DNA of 64,000 bases from Macrotis lagotis (Eukaryota; Chordata; Mammalia; Peramelemorphia; Peramelidae), in NCBI RefSeq assembly GCF_037893015.1, contig NC_133661.1, positions 189,857,991 through 189,921,990 on the forward strand. The letters are read 5' to 3'. This document shows, piece by piece, positions 46,585-57,919 of the stretch (its first letter is position 1; each line of letters starts with the position of its first letter). Made by a program: the position numbers and the translations under genes. A model generated the notes under the pieces. That model saw nothing but the letters and a program-made list of their open reading frames with translations. It was not told where the DNA came from and ran no database searches.

Positions 46585-47870
46585 AAATGGATACTTTTGA
46601 TTAAAAAGATATTGCACAAAGTTGCATCAAAATTAGAAGGAATGCAAAAAAACAGAAAAAATAACAATATTTCACTGCTAAAGGTTTTATTTCAACATAG
46701 AAAACTGAGTCAAATTTATAAGACTATGGTCATTACCAATTGATTAATGATCAGCAAATATGAACAGTTTTCAGAAGAAAAAATAATAATTATCTATAGT
46801 CATGTGGGAAAATGTTCCAAATAATTATTAATTAGAGAAATACAATTTAAAACAACTCAGTTGCCATCTCATACCTATCATATTAGCTAAAATGAGAGCA
46901 AAGAAAAATGCAAATTATTGAAGGAAATGTATGAAAAATGGTAAACTAAGGCATTGTTTGGTGGAGTTGTGACTTTCTGGAAAATAATTTGGAAGGGCCA
47001 TAAACCTGTTTATACCCTTTGACCTAGCAATCTCACCACAAGGTCGGTATCACAAAAACATCAAAGAAAAAGAAAAAAAACCTATATATGCAAAAATATT
47101 TAAAGCAGCTCTTTTTGTGGAGACAAAGAATTAAAAACTGAGGGGATATCCATCAACTTAGGAATAACTAAACAAGTTATGGTATTTGATTGTGATGGAA
47201 TATTATTGTGCTATAAGAAATAATGAGCAGGCATATTTCAGAAAAACCTGAAACTGATACAAAGTAAAGCAAGTAGAACACTGTACAGAATAACAGAACT
47301 TTTATACAATGAATGATATAGTTATTTATGAATAATATAGCTATTCTGATCTATACAATGATCCAAGATAATCCTGAAGAACAATTAAAAATGCTGTCCA
47401 CCTCCAGAAGAAGAATTGATCAAGTCTGAATCAAAATATTGAAGGGTCTTATCAAAAACAAAGCATATATATATATTTTAACTTTATTTATCTTGGGGGA
47501 TTTGATCTGTGTTTTCTTTTACAACATTGTTTTGTTTTTGTTTTTTTTAGGTTTTTGCAAGGCAAATGGGGTTAAGTGGCTTGCCCAAGGCCACACAGCT
47601 AGGTAATTATTAAGTGTCTGAGACCAGATTTGAACCCAGGTACTCCTGACTCCAAGGCCGGTGCTTTATCCACTGCGCCACCTAGCCTCCCCTCACAACA
47701 TTGTTAATAAGGAAATATGCTTTGCATGACATCATATGTGTAATCTATATCAAATGTTTTGCCTTCTTGAAAAGGGGGAAGGAGAGGTTGGAAAGGCAGT
47801 TTTGGAACTCAAAACTTTAAAATACAGATGATAAAAAATGTTAAATATAACTGAGAAATAATAGGGTAAA
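46585..47870 (+). mobile_element. Old L1 3' half
   Basis: From GATACTTTTGATTAAAAAGATATTGCAC through CAAATATGAACAGTTTTCAGAAG, ACTAAACAAGTTATGGTATTTGATTG and CCACCTCCAGAAGAAGAATTGA to the 3' UTR with TTGAAAAGGGGGAAGGAGAGG. Ancient and interrupted by an antisense SINE at 47532-47694. Confidence 0.9.
47532..47694 (-). mobile_element. Marsupial SINE with 11-bp TSD
   Basis: Near-consensus antisense copy inside the old L1. ACAACATTGTT at 47521-47531 and 47695-47705 is the TSD. Confidence 0.97.
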
Positions 47871-48019
47871 AAAAGAATTATGGAAGTTACCTGGAGTTTG
47901 TGTTAAGGAAACATGAAATAAACTATTACCCTGAAGTCTATGAGCTTATTAATTATGAAATAGTAAGAATACAGAAAGTAAATATAAAGTAAGGAAATAA
48001 TAATACATTAACTTTTTAA

Positions 48020-49460
48020 AAGAATAAATGTATCCATTTTTCTACTATATGCAAAGATAGTTTTCAACATTCATTTTTTATAAAGTTTTTCAGTTCTGCA
48101 TTTTTCTCTTCCCTCCCTTCCCTCATCCTTTGCCTTAGCAGTGAAAAATCTGATACAGGTTATACATATATAACTGTGTGAAATATATTTCCATATTAGG
48201 TTGTAAAAGAAAAATTACAATAAAATGGAAAAATATGAATCTTCCCTCCCATGATCAGGGGAAAAAAATGTTTTATGTTTAGGCTTTATGCCTAAAAGAA
48301 ATTTTAAAAATTGAAAATATTTTGCTTTTGTTTGCATTCAGGCTCCATAGTTATTTCTATGAATATAGAAGCTATTTTCCATTGCAAGTCCTTTAGAATT
48401 GTCTATGATTATTGCACTGCTGAGAAGAACTAACTCCATCATAGTTGATCATCACATAATATTGCTGTTACTGCGTGTAATGTTCTTCTGTTTCTGCACA
48501 CTTCTAGCAGCATCAACTCAGGAAAATCTTTCCAGACTTTTCTGAAGTCTGACCATTCAAAATTACTTATAGAAAAATAGTACTCTATCCCATTCATTTA
48601 TCACAATTTGTTCAGTCATTCTCCAATTGATGAGTATTCCCTCAATTTCTGATTCTTTGTCAATACAAAAAAAGAGTTACTATAAATAATTTTGCATGAG
48701 TGAGTCTTTTTCCCTTTTTATGGTCTCTTTGGGATATAGACCTAGTAATGGTATTACTATATCAAAAGGAATACACAGTTTTATAACCCTTTGGGAATGA
48801 TTCCAAATTACTCTACAGAATAGTTGGATCACTTCACTACTTTATTAGTGTCCCAGTTTTCCCATATTTATCATTGATCATTTTTCCTTTTAACCAATCT
48901 GTTAGGTAACAATAATTTAGTCATGAATTCTTTCCTTTTCCATATATCAAAGAGATAAACTATTCCTTGTAATCCTATCACATTTTCTCCTAAATCCTGT
49001 AACTCTTTCAAATTTATCTTGGTAAAGGTTGTGAGATATTCATCTATGCCTAGTTTCTGTCATATTTTTTTTCAGTTTTCCTAGCAAGTTTTTGCCAAAT
49101 AGCCTAGAAGCTGGAGTTTTGGGGTTTTTCAAACAGGAGATTACCTTATTGGTTTACTACTGCTTTATTTGTACCTATTTAACTGATCCAACACTCTTTT
49201 TCCTAGTAAGTGCCCAACAGTTTTAAAGACTGCTGCTGTAAAATATAATTTTGTAATTATATTATATATACATATATATTATAGAGAGATATATAATTAT
49301 GTGCCATGTAACATAATTATATAAAGATTATAGACCTTAATCATATTATATTTATAATTATATTGTAATTTTAGATCTGGAGGGGCTAGGCCACTTTCCT
49401 TTGAATTTTTCCTATTAATTCATTTGATATTCTTGTTTTTCAAAGGTTAATTGATTGCTT
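48020..49460 (-). mobile_element. Old L1/HAL1 3' end, antisense
   Basis: Plus strand shows the reverse of the L1 3' UTR (TTGCATTCAGGCTCCATAG), TTAGAATTGTCTATGATTATTGCACTGC, then TTCAGTCATTCTCCAATTGATGAGTATTCCC and TTTTTATGGTCTCTTTGGGATATAGACC. It continues into more distant ORF2 sequence toward 49460. It may be the 3' half of the antisense element whose 5' half is at 52204-53747. Confidence 0.85.
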
Positions 49461-49539
49461 ACTTGATTGAGAGATAAAAAAATCATTGTTTCATAGTCAC
49501 TACAGCATTGTTTCATAATCACTAAGTAGCCTCCTCTCT

Positions 49540-50090
49540 TCTGCCTCCTTAGAAATACAGTTCTCAAGAGACATAAATCACATCAAATTAAAGTCAATTT
49601 CTGCCATACCCCCTTTTCAAGTACCCTCCAATGAACAAACTAATCCTCATGAGTCAAAGCATCATGCAAAGCCAAATCATTTCATGAACCATTTATGCCC
49701 TCCCAAGTACACCCCCTCCAAATGTAGCCAATGCATCAAGCAAAGCAAAATCTCTTCAGGATATGTTCATGTCCAGTCCCTCTAAGTATACTCTCACCCT
49801 GTATTTCTATGATATTGCAACCATAGCCCTATAATCCTCCCCAACCAAAGTATAAGTACATTCTCTCCTTCTGTCCCCTTAGTAACCCAATCATGGAACT
49901 AAAAACCTCATTTACTAAAGTACGGATTAAGGCAAGATCACTTCCTACTCTATTTATGACCAATCCTCCTGAGTAGGTTGCCACCCTCTGCCCTTATTGT
50001 AATACAACCCTCCTTAACTAAGGTATCTAGTAAAGTCAAGCCATTTCTGATTTAATTTTTGAATAGAGCCTCTAAGCACTAGAACAGGTC
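49540..50090 (+). repeat. Decayed tandem repeat of about 80-165-bp units
   Basis: Units share (G)CATCAAGCAAAGCCAAATC, then TTCATGACC..TTTATGCCC, then CCTCC.AAGTAC.CCC. Instances start near 49583, 49657, 49733, 49923 and 50022, each heavily diverged. No known satellite recognised. Confidence 0.5.
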
Positions 50091-50237
50091 TTTCTTAAGG
50101 TCTCTCTTAAGAACTTTAGAATTGATTGTAAGGTATGGGAGACATTGACTTCTCAGTACAGGGTTCCCTCATCTGAGAAAGTCCTAGACTTTAGGAGCAA
50201 GGTAGAATTAAACTACCTCAAAGGAAACATGAGATAC

Positions 50238-50332
50238 TTTTCCATTTTTCTTCTTCCCCTCTTCTTGGTTGTTTTTTGTTTTTGTGGTTGTTGTTGTATT
50301 CTTGCAAGGCAACAGGGTTAAGGGACTTGCTT
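50238..50332 (-). mobile_element. Truncated marsupial SINE with extra 3' tail
   Basis: Only GCAAGGCAACAGGGTTAAGGGACTTGC of the antisense SINE remains, joined at 50332 to unrelated sequence. Its A-tail side carries CCATTTTTCTTCTTCCCCTC, which also borders the SINE at 51241-51427. Confidence 0.75.
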
Positions 50333-50515
50333 TGTGCCAGACCTGTGGGAGAACATTCTGAACTGGTATTGGTCTTAATCAGCCACAATCAGACACACTA
50401 ATTTGTCTCAAACATAGTGATGCCACTTAGGTCTTCTTCAATAATGAACGACAAGAAGATGCCACTTAGGTCTTCTTCAATAATGAACGACAAGAACCAA
50501 ACCCATATCCTCGAA
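50333..50515 (+). mobile_element. RTE-type SINE/LINE tail
   Basis: TGATGCCACTTAGGTCTTCTTCAATAATGAACGACAAGAACC resembles the 3' end of marsupial RTE-mobilised repeats (TGATGTCATTTTGGTCCTCTTC..GAA.GA.GGACAACAACC). A 39-bp segment of it is duplicated in tandem at 50419-50457 and 50458-50496. Confidence 0.6.
50419..50496 (+). repeat. Perfect 39-bp tandem duplication
   Basis: GATGCCACTTAGGTCTTC to GAACGACAAGAA occurs twice head to tail without any difference, at the very 3' end of the RTE-type tail. Confidence 0.98.
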
Positions 50516-50885
50516 GTACAATCCCTTCAATAATAGTCAACCCTTTACTATCCAAAGAGTAAAACAATTTTCAAGTTTTACAAGTATCATTTCTACTTGT
50601 AGAGGTGTTATGCAAATTAATGTTCTTGATTAGCATTTTTTTCTCCCCTTTTAAGCTTTTAAGTAGATAAATAATTCATAAATTATCTCCCCTGGACCTA
50701 TTTTCCAGGCTGTTTTTTTTAAAAAGATACCTTATATTTTTTCTAAAAGATACTTTATATTTTTAATTTTTTCAGTATTTTGATTTTGTTTGAAGAAATT
50801 TTATATTGTCCAATTATAATTTTTTAGGGTCTATTTTCTCCAGTTAACTCTTGTGTTTCCATTTCCAATTGATTAATTTTACTTT

Positions 50886-50948
50886 TTTTTATTTTGCAAG
50901 GCAATGGGCTTAAATGACTTGTCTAAGGTCACACAGCTAGGTAATTAT
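50886..50948 (-). mobile_element. Truncated marsupial SINE
   Basis: Antisense 3' part only: TTTTGCAAGGCAATGGGCTTAAATGAC to CACACAGCTAGGTAATTAT. The GGGCTTAAATGACTTG variant links it to the copy at 51241-51427. Confidence 0.85.
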
Positions 50949-51240
50949 AGAATAATTTTACTTTTAAATGAGTTGTATTCCTTTTCCAGTTGGTTAATTT
51001 TACCTTTTGATGAGTTTCATTTCATTTTCAGATGGTCAGTTTTACTTTTAGATGAGTACATTCCTTTTCAGGTTTGTCAATTTGGCTTTTTGATGAGTTT
51101 TGTTCCTTTTTTAGTTGATCAATTATATTTTTTGAGGAGTTACATTCTTTTTTCCAGTAGGATAGTCTTACTTTTAAAGGGGATGATTTCTTTGGTTAAT
51201 TTTTTCATAATTTTCATACATTGTTCTCATTTCTTTTTTT

Positions 51241-51427
51241 TCCATTTTTCTTCTTCCCCTCTTCTTTCTTTTTTTTTTTTTTTGTTGTATTTTTGCAAGG
51301 CAACAGGCTTAAATGACTTGCCCCAGGCCACACAGTTAACCAAGTATTAAGTGTCTGAGGTCAGATTTGAACTCAGATACTCCTGACTCCAGGCTAGGTG
51401 CTCTATCCACTGTGCCAACTAGCTGCC
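51241..51427 (-). mobile_element. Marsupial SINE with extra 3' segment
   Basis: Antisense copy GCAAGGCAACAGGCTTAAATG to GTGCCAACTAGCTGCCC. Beyond its T run lies CCATTTTTCTTCTTCCCCTC, shared with the truncated copy at 50238. A possible TSD CATTTCTTTTTT / CATCTTTTTT flanks SINE plus segment. Confidence 0.85.
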
Positions 51428-52531
51428 CATCTTTTTTGGTTTTTAAATATTTTTAAGTTCTTTCATGAGGATTTGGATGTGAGTAAATTAAATTGGATGT
51501 GAGTCTCTTTTGAGACTTCCCATGTAAGTAATGTGTCACTGTTTTCTTCTTCTATGATGACATTTTTATAATCACTATCTGAATAGTAGCTTTCTATTGT
51601 TAGTGCTCTTTCTGTTTTTTGCGTGTTTTGATAGTTAAGCTCTGCTCCTGGGGTATAGAGAGCATAATCCCAAGTTTTATTGTGCTGGGGCTGGGGTCTG
51701 GTACCTGGTTTATTGCTTAACAATGTGTTACCTATGCCTTTCTTGCCTATACAGGAATTTGCTTCCTCCTTTATGTCCAGTCTCTGTCTATACAGTGGTA
51801 TATTCCCAAATCAGTCCTGCCTATTGCCCCAGCATTCACAGGGCTCAGACTTTGTCTGAGTTTGGGACCCTCCCTACCAGCTTGCTATCTGAGTTGGGAC
51901 TGGATAATGTCTAGCCATCAGGAACTAGGCTGCTTTCTAACTGCTGAAAGCTGGGTTGCATTGTGGCTAGGGGACTCCCACTGGATTTCCCTCTTTTTTT
52001 GGCTAGTTGAGCTCTATTTCTCCTCCCCACAAAGAAACAGACCTTCACTGAAAATCCTCCATGATGTCTATAGATGAGAAATTTCATTGCTCTTTTTTGT
52101 GGAGTCTGTAATTTTAATGTCTGTAGAGGCTTCATTTAATCTTGTGTAGGGAAAAGCTCTGAGAGCATGTTAGCTTCATGCTGCCATCTTGGCTCTGTCC
52201 CACAAATCCCAATGTATTCTTTCAATGGCTATTTTACCCTCTGGTTTTAGGATCAGGGCAAATTTCCTTGATTATTTCTTAAAAGATGTTGTCTAGGCTC
52301 TGGTTTTGGTTTTGGTTTTGACTTTTTTTTTAATCATAGCTTTCTGGTAATCCACTATTTCTTAAATTATCTCTTCTGGATCTATTTTCCAGGAAATTCA
52401 TTTTCCAGTTGGTTTTCCAATGAGATCTTTCACATTTCCTTCTATTTTTTCAATTTTTTTTCATTTTGCTTGAATATTCTTGATGTCTCATTGAGTCATT
52501 AGCTTCCACTTGCCCAATCTTATTTTCTCTT

Positions 52532-52672
52532 CTTTTTTGGCAAGGCAATGGGGTTAAGTGTCTTGTCCAAGATCACATAGCTAAATAATTATTAAGTAAG
52601 TATCAGATTTGAACTCAGGTCTTCTCCCTCCTGGGCCACAGCTCTATCCACTGATGCAATCTAGTTGCCCTT
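52532..52672 (-). mobile_element. Diverged marsupial SINE
   Basis: Antisense GGCAAGGCAATGGGGTTAAGTG to CACTGATGCAATCTAGTTGCCC, more diverged than most copies here. Confidence 0.88.
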
Positions 52673-52819
52673 CCAATGCTATTTTTCAAGGAATTATATC
52701 TTCAGATAGATTTTGCTATCTCCTTTCCATTTAGTCAGTACTATTTTTAAAGGAGCTATTTCCTTTTCTATTTGCCTACTCTTATTTAATCTTTATCCAT
52801 TTGCCCAATTGTATTTTTT

Positions 52820-52958
52820 TTAGGATTTTGCAAAGAAAATGGGGTTAAGAGGCTTGCCCAAGGACACAATCTAAGTAATTATTGTCTGAGGCCAAATTTG
52901 AACTCAGGTACTCCTGACTCCAGGGCTAGTGCTCTATCCACTGCGCCACCTAGCCACC
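52820..52958 (-). mobile_element. Marsupial SINE with 18-bp TSD
   Basis: Antisense GGATTTTGCAAAGAAAATGGGG to TGCGCCACCTAGCCACC. TGCCCAATTGTATTTTTT at 52802-52819 and 52959-52976 is the exact TSD, lying within the HAL1 ORF1 coiled-coil DNA. Confidence 0.96.
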
Positions 52959-53817
52959 TGCCCAATTGTATTTTTTAAAGGAGTTATTTTCTTCAGTCAA
53001 TTTTTGTATTTCCATTTGCAAGGTGTTGATTTTTTCTTGCATTTTTGTCCCAATTTTTCTACATGTTTTTTTTCAAATTCTTGTTGAGCTCTTCCAAGAG
53101 TTGGAAATCAATTATTATTCCTGTCTGGGGCTTCATATGTAGTACTTTTTCTACTGTCCTCTTCTGAGACAGTGTTGTAATCTTCCTTAATAGCTTAATA
53201 GCTCCCTATTATCTGGTTCTTTTTCTGACTTCTCTTGTTCATTTTGAGCTCTGTTACTGTGCCACATGGGCAATGTTCCAAGTTTCTTGTGTTGGAAGTG
53301 GGATTCACTCACAGAAAGTATTGTGAACACCAGCAATTTGCTCAGTTGGTTGGGGACCATCAAGCTTAGTTCTACAAGCTGCACAGGTGATCTGGAGCTC
53401 TACCCAAATGGCCATTGATCCACTGAGCTGCGACCCAAGGGGGTTGGCCACAGATCTCCAACTGATCTCATTCACACCCCACCACATCCTGCTGGTAGTC
53501 AAACCCCAGCTCCTATGCTGGGCTCTACTCCCTGCACTGAGCCATGGTCCCCCTCCACCTTAGTGAGACATACCTCGTCTGAAGTCCTTCAAAGATATCT
53601 TAAGTTGGAAAATGCTTCACTCTGTTTTTTTATGGATTTTGTTGTTTCAGAAGCTGTTTAGAGGTTTGATTAATGTAATTTCTGAGGGAAGCCTAGGAGA
53701 ACTTAGGGAATTTCCTGGTTTCTCTCCCACTATCTTGGTTCTGCCTCCAACTGGGCAGCATTAACTCTTAATAGAGAATATAAGAGTCAGCATAAAAGAA
53801 ATATAAATCATCAAACA

Positions 53818-53978
53818 TTTGGGGTTCAAATGCAGTCTCTGATATTCCCTATCTACATGAAATTGGATAAATCATTTCATCACCATAGATTTCAGACTTA
53901 TCTGCAAATATAAGGGATTGGATTAAATTGTGTCTGAGGTACTTTCCAACTCTATATGCGTGAGTATAATTATGTTAA
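53818..53978 (+). mobile_element. MIR relic
   Basis: GGGTTCAAATGCAGTCTCTGATATT, TGGATAAATCATTTCATCACC, ATCTGCAAATATAAGGGATTGGATTAAATTG, then TACTTTCCAACTCTATATG follow MIR order. Confidence 0.65.
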
Positions 53979-54379
53979 TCATGTGAACTAGCAGTTCCTC
54001 TACTATAATATGATAGTTGCAGAGTTACAGTACTATGTTGTAACTGCAATACTTTTGTAGGAATAAATGAGAGGGAGGACGAAACAAAATCACAGCACAG
54101 GTATGGCAATGTAAAAAAAATTATTTTTAATGTCATTTGTCATCAACAAAGTAGAAATATTCAAAAAAACACCACAGGAAACATGAAAAGTAGTAAAATT
54201 TTATAAAATAGAAGTTATAATAAAGGAAGCATGGTCTTCAGAGAGAGAAAAAGAAACAGGATAAAAAAGAGGAGAGAAGAAAGGTACTCCAAACCCCAAA
54301 GGGACTTGACTTTCTCTTTTGTGCTTCTCCTAGCCATGATTCATTTTCTCATCCCCAAGGTGTTCTACAATTTGTCCCC

Positions 54380-55535
54380 TTGATTCCTCAACCATTACAA
54401 TGGATCTACTGTCCTTCTGTTAACCCCAATATAAAATAAGTGTATGTATCTCTCTGAATTCTCTACCCCTTAAAATGAAATCCCCACCCTAGATCCTAAT
54501 TTTCCAGGCTTCTCACTCCCCTGAATGTGAATAATTTTTAGACATTTGCATAGATATATGCTATTATCAGATAATACTTGAATGATGATGTGGAAGAAAT
54601 AAATTGTCTCTTTTGGCTAATCTAATTGCAAAAAAAAATTGCATGCCATAGAGAAGTCTGTTGAACCTCAAATACCAGGCAGAAATCTAGTTGCCCAAAC
54701 AACCACTGAATTATTCTCTGAATATATTATATCCCTGACTCATAACTCTCAGGGTTTTTTTTTTACCCTGAGTACTTTAAAGTCTGTGTTTGGAGGTGGA
54801 AGTGGAGAAAGTGGCAAAGGGAGGAATGTAGTTGTTTTAGTTTTAGTTTAGTTTAGTTGTTACATGTGAGCCCTGATATGGTTAAGAGTTCCTAGAAATA
54901 CATCTCAGATTCCATGCCTGCCCTTGGATAGTGAATAAAGGACAGAATCAGTTGACAAGTCATATAGTCGAATAAATATTTGAGGACAATTCAATTCTTA
55001 GAAAGTTAGTTTAACATAGTGTAGGTTACAACCAGTTACACAAGTCTATGCTGTTTCTTATCCAAGTGGCAGTGAAAGTTTCTAAATCTCTCCAGGCAAG
55101 GAATACATTCTAGATAATCTTAAAATGATCTGGGCAACAAAAGTTCTTGGACTACCAAATATGGCAGGGGATTTCTTCCAGCAATCTTCAGTGCTCCAAT
55201 CTTCAGCACTCTATCAAAGCTCCGTTTAATCCCCAGGGGAATGGAAATACATAGAAGTTTTTTCCCTTAACACTGATTTACTTTAGTTTCTTCCTTCCTA
55301 CCTACATGCCTGAAAGGAAGGATAGCAATAACCTCATAGATTTCTGATTCATTATTAAAGAAATGAATAGTCTACAATACTAAACAATTGAAAATGTCTA
55401 AAATTAAATACTGCTCCCATTCTGACATCAAGGGTCAGTGGTCAATTGATACAGTTGTTGCAAGAGTCCTTAATATGATCATCATGGAAATTCTCTCTCC
55501 AAGGTATTTATGTTTTCCCAGATATGTAAAAGTAG
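54380..55535 (+). repeat. Diverged duplicated block B, copy 2
   Basis: Counterpart of 13490-14660; see that entry for anchors. It lies 3.7 kb from the intact olfactory receptor on its 3' side. No coding signal. Confidence 0.6.
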
Positions 55536-55599
55536 GCTTTAAAAATGTAAGCCCAATGACAACCATTTCCACTCATGACAAAATGTTCAAAATATCAGT

Positions 55600-56105
55600 T
55601 TTGTAGTAGAAAAGAAGTAAAAAGAAATAGGGAGTTCATGAATTGGAGAACAGTTGAGAAAAGTTTACTATATTAATATAATAGAATATTAATGATTTGA
55701 AAGAAAGAAAAAAGTATGAAGAATCCAGAAAAACAAACATTGGAATGAACTAATGCACAGTGGAGTGAGCAAAATATGAACAATATATAGAATAACTACA
55801 GCAAAGTCAATGAAAAAGAACACTGACATGATACTCATCATTGATTAATTAGGAAAATTAATAGTCCCATTGTGAGTCCATAGACAAAATGAAGAAATAT
55901 ACCTCTTCCCCTTTAATTGGTTGGATATACGTGATACTGGAGCAGAATACAACATACATTATTACATGTTGTCTCTGTCAGTTGGTTTTCTTTCTTATAG
56001 AAAATGTTTGAATAATTTGGGGCCAGGGATGGTGAAGTATGGTATATACAGAAATGACTTTGATATAAAATGAAATACATCAATAAAAATTATTATAAAG
56101 AAAAA
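55600..56105 (+). mobile_element. Ancient L1 3' end
   Basis: GGAATGAACTAATGCACAGTGGAGTGAGC (the ORF2 end, compare CATGAACTGATGCTGAGTGAGATGAGC in young L1) to a terminal CATCAATAAAAATTATTATAAAG. Confidence 0.75.
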
Positions 56106-56487
56106 ATTCATGTAAAGTAACTAAAATCAATACTAAGGGAAAGGTGAACAGATAATTAGGTGATATGATAGAAAGAATACTGAACTGGGAAATATGATTG
56201 GATTCTAGTTATTGCCCAGTCAGTAACTCATTAAGCAATCTTGATCTATAACTGAACAAATTAAAAGTCTTCTATTCAAATTGTGACTTTTCCTTTTTAC
56301 TTTGTGATATCATCACATCACATAGCACTTCTATGCCATTTTCTTCATCTTTGTAAATTTCCATTGAATTTTTATTCTTCTCTGTCCTTCCAATATGGCT
56401 ACTCAAATTTCCAAAATTAATATTTCAGAAATTGTCTTACACCAATTAGAACACTCTTTGACATTCATCTTCCAACATCACCTGCAA
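56106..56487. other. Intergenic DNA with faint MIR-like start
   Basis: GATAGAAAGAATACTGAACTGGG near 56168 suggests a decayed tRNA-derived SINE head. Nothing else. Confidence 0.35.
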
Positions 56488-56648
56488 TTAATTGATTCAG
56501 TGGATAGAACACCTGATCTGGAATCAGGAAGACTTGAAATCAAATCCAGTTTCTGACAATAGCTGTATGCAGGCACTTACTAATTATGTATCCTTGATGA
56601 AGTCAAATAACTCTGTTTGCCTCAGTTTTCTCATCTATAAAAATAACC
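56488..56648 (+). mobile_element. MIR-like tRNA-derived SINE
   Basis: TCAGTGGATAGAACACCTGATCTGGAATCAGGAAGACTTGAAATCAAATCC, then TTTGCCTCAGTTTTCTCATCTATAAAAAT. Confidence 0.8.
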
Positions 56649-57919
56649 CGAAGAAAGAAGTTTTAAAAAGAACTGTAGGATTGCCAAGAACCTCTCCCCC
56701 ATAAAGGGGGGGGGAGTCACAAAAGGTCAGATAGGACAGAAAATTGCAAATAATAAAAATACAGCAGTGTACTGATTTCAAGTTCTCTTATATCATTTAG
56801 TCTAGAGATTGAAATAAGGAGCTTTATATGTGGGTGTACAAATTTTGAGTTTTTCCTTTTTCCTTTTTCCTTTTTCCTTGGCCATTGAAAGAGATTTCCT
56901 ATAAGTCATTTTGGAAATATAGGATGTAGCATTAACTTTGTATGCAAGTGGTAAAAAGTTTTGAAAGTCAAGTTGTCCATGATTTTCTCTTCTATGTTGG
57001 AGATCAGTAAATAAAACAGTACCTAGAGGTGATCCAGAGACAATATCAGACCAGAGGACAGAAGCAAGAGAATTTTGAAAATCCCAAGGGCAGATCAGCT
57101 TTTCCCTTCCCTGCATTTTTTTTTTGGTTTGTCTTCATTCAGTTCAACCCCTAAGCTGAATCCCAAGCATACCCCTCTTCTTATTCCCTTTCCATTAGTT
57201 ATCACAATCCATTGGCATAAAAAACCCAACTTGGTTTACGTCCTGCCTTCCAAGATCTTATCAAAATGCAACATATCCTGATGTGATATTAATTATTCAA
57301 GATGTAATGAAATTCATGGTTTGTTCACAATATAGCAATGAACTGAAGCCACTAGTCAAGTAGCAAATAGATAGCTTTGGCCCCGGAGTGAATTAGCTTA
57401 AAATGTTGCAGTATTCTACTGAGTCACCAGAGGGCACTCATCCTATGTAATTCTGAAAAGCATTTTGAATTTTGATTGAGGTATGATGCTAGAGTAATTT
57501 ACAGTAGTGAAAAAAACTAGTACTTTAGCAAATGGAATTTTTTTTCTGTTAGTACACACAAACCTCAGATTCATAGAATGCAGTCACAATCTATTGTGAC
57601 CCAACAGTTTATTGAATATAACAGAGATATAGGGTATGTGTTTCTTCCATGGAACTTTCTCCCAAACATGTTGGGATGTAAACCAAGTTGGGTAGTTTAA
57701 ACTACTATGTTTTCCAAGTACCATACAGGATACTCAAGTGGTACATGTATTGTATACTTGCGTCACAAAAGGAACTTGGGAAGTTCTTATGCATTCCCAC
57801 TTATTGAAAAGTTAATGATACTTGTTATAGAAACCAAGTATAGTGGTATCTAGTATACCTTTCCTAGTAACAATATTCTTTATCAATACTTACAACCATT
57901 AGCCAAAAACAAGGAAAAA
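56649..57919. other. AT-rich intergenic DNA
   Basis: A four-copy TTTTTCC heptamer repeat lies at 56850-56877 and a short G run at 56705-56713. No gene, SINE or L1 recognised; short open frames only. Confidence 0.4.

Larger units (their letters stand above)
50560..52203 (-). mobile_element. L1/HAL1 5' half, antisense (inner)
   Basis: Read on the minus strand from GGGACAGAGCCAAGATGGCAG near 52203: 5' UTR, then an ORF1 coiled coil near 51200-50950 (plus strand shows repeated reverse heptads such as TTTTCAGATGGTCAGTTTTAC), then LENR-type sequence near 50690. Carries SINEs at 50886-50948 and 51241-51427. No ORF2 seen; the 3' end is lost. Confidence 0.75.
52204..53747 (-). mobile_element. HAL1-like element 5' half, antisense (outer)
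   Basis: Minus-strand start near 53747 (GGCAGAACCAAGATAGTGGG), 5' UTR to about 53080, then ORF1 coiled coil (plus strand repeats of CCAATTGTATTTTTTAAAGGAG type, about 53050-52700) and RRM end near 52230-52400 (reverse of LENRS, NCPDPKT-like). Two SINEs interrupt it. It is cut at 52204, where another antisense element starts. Confidence 0.75.
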
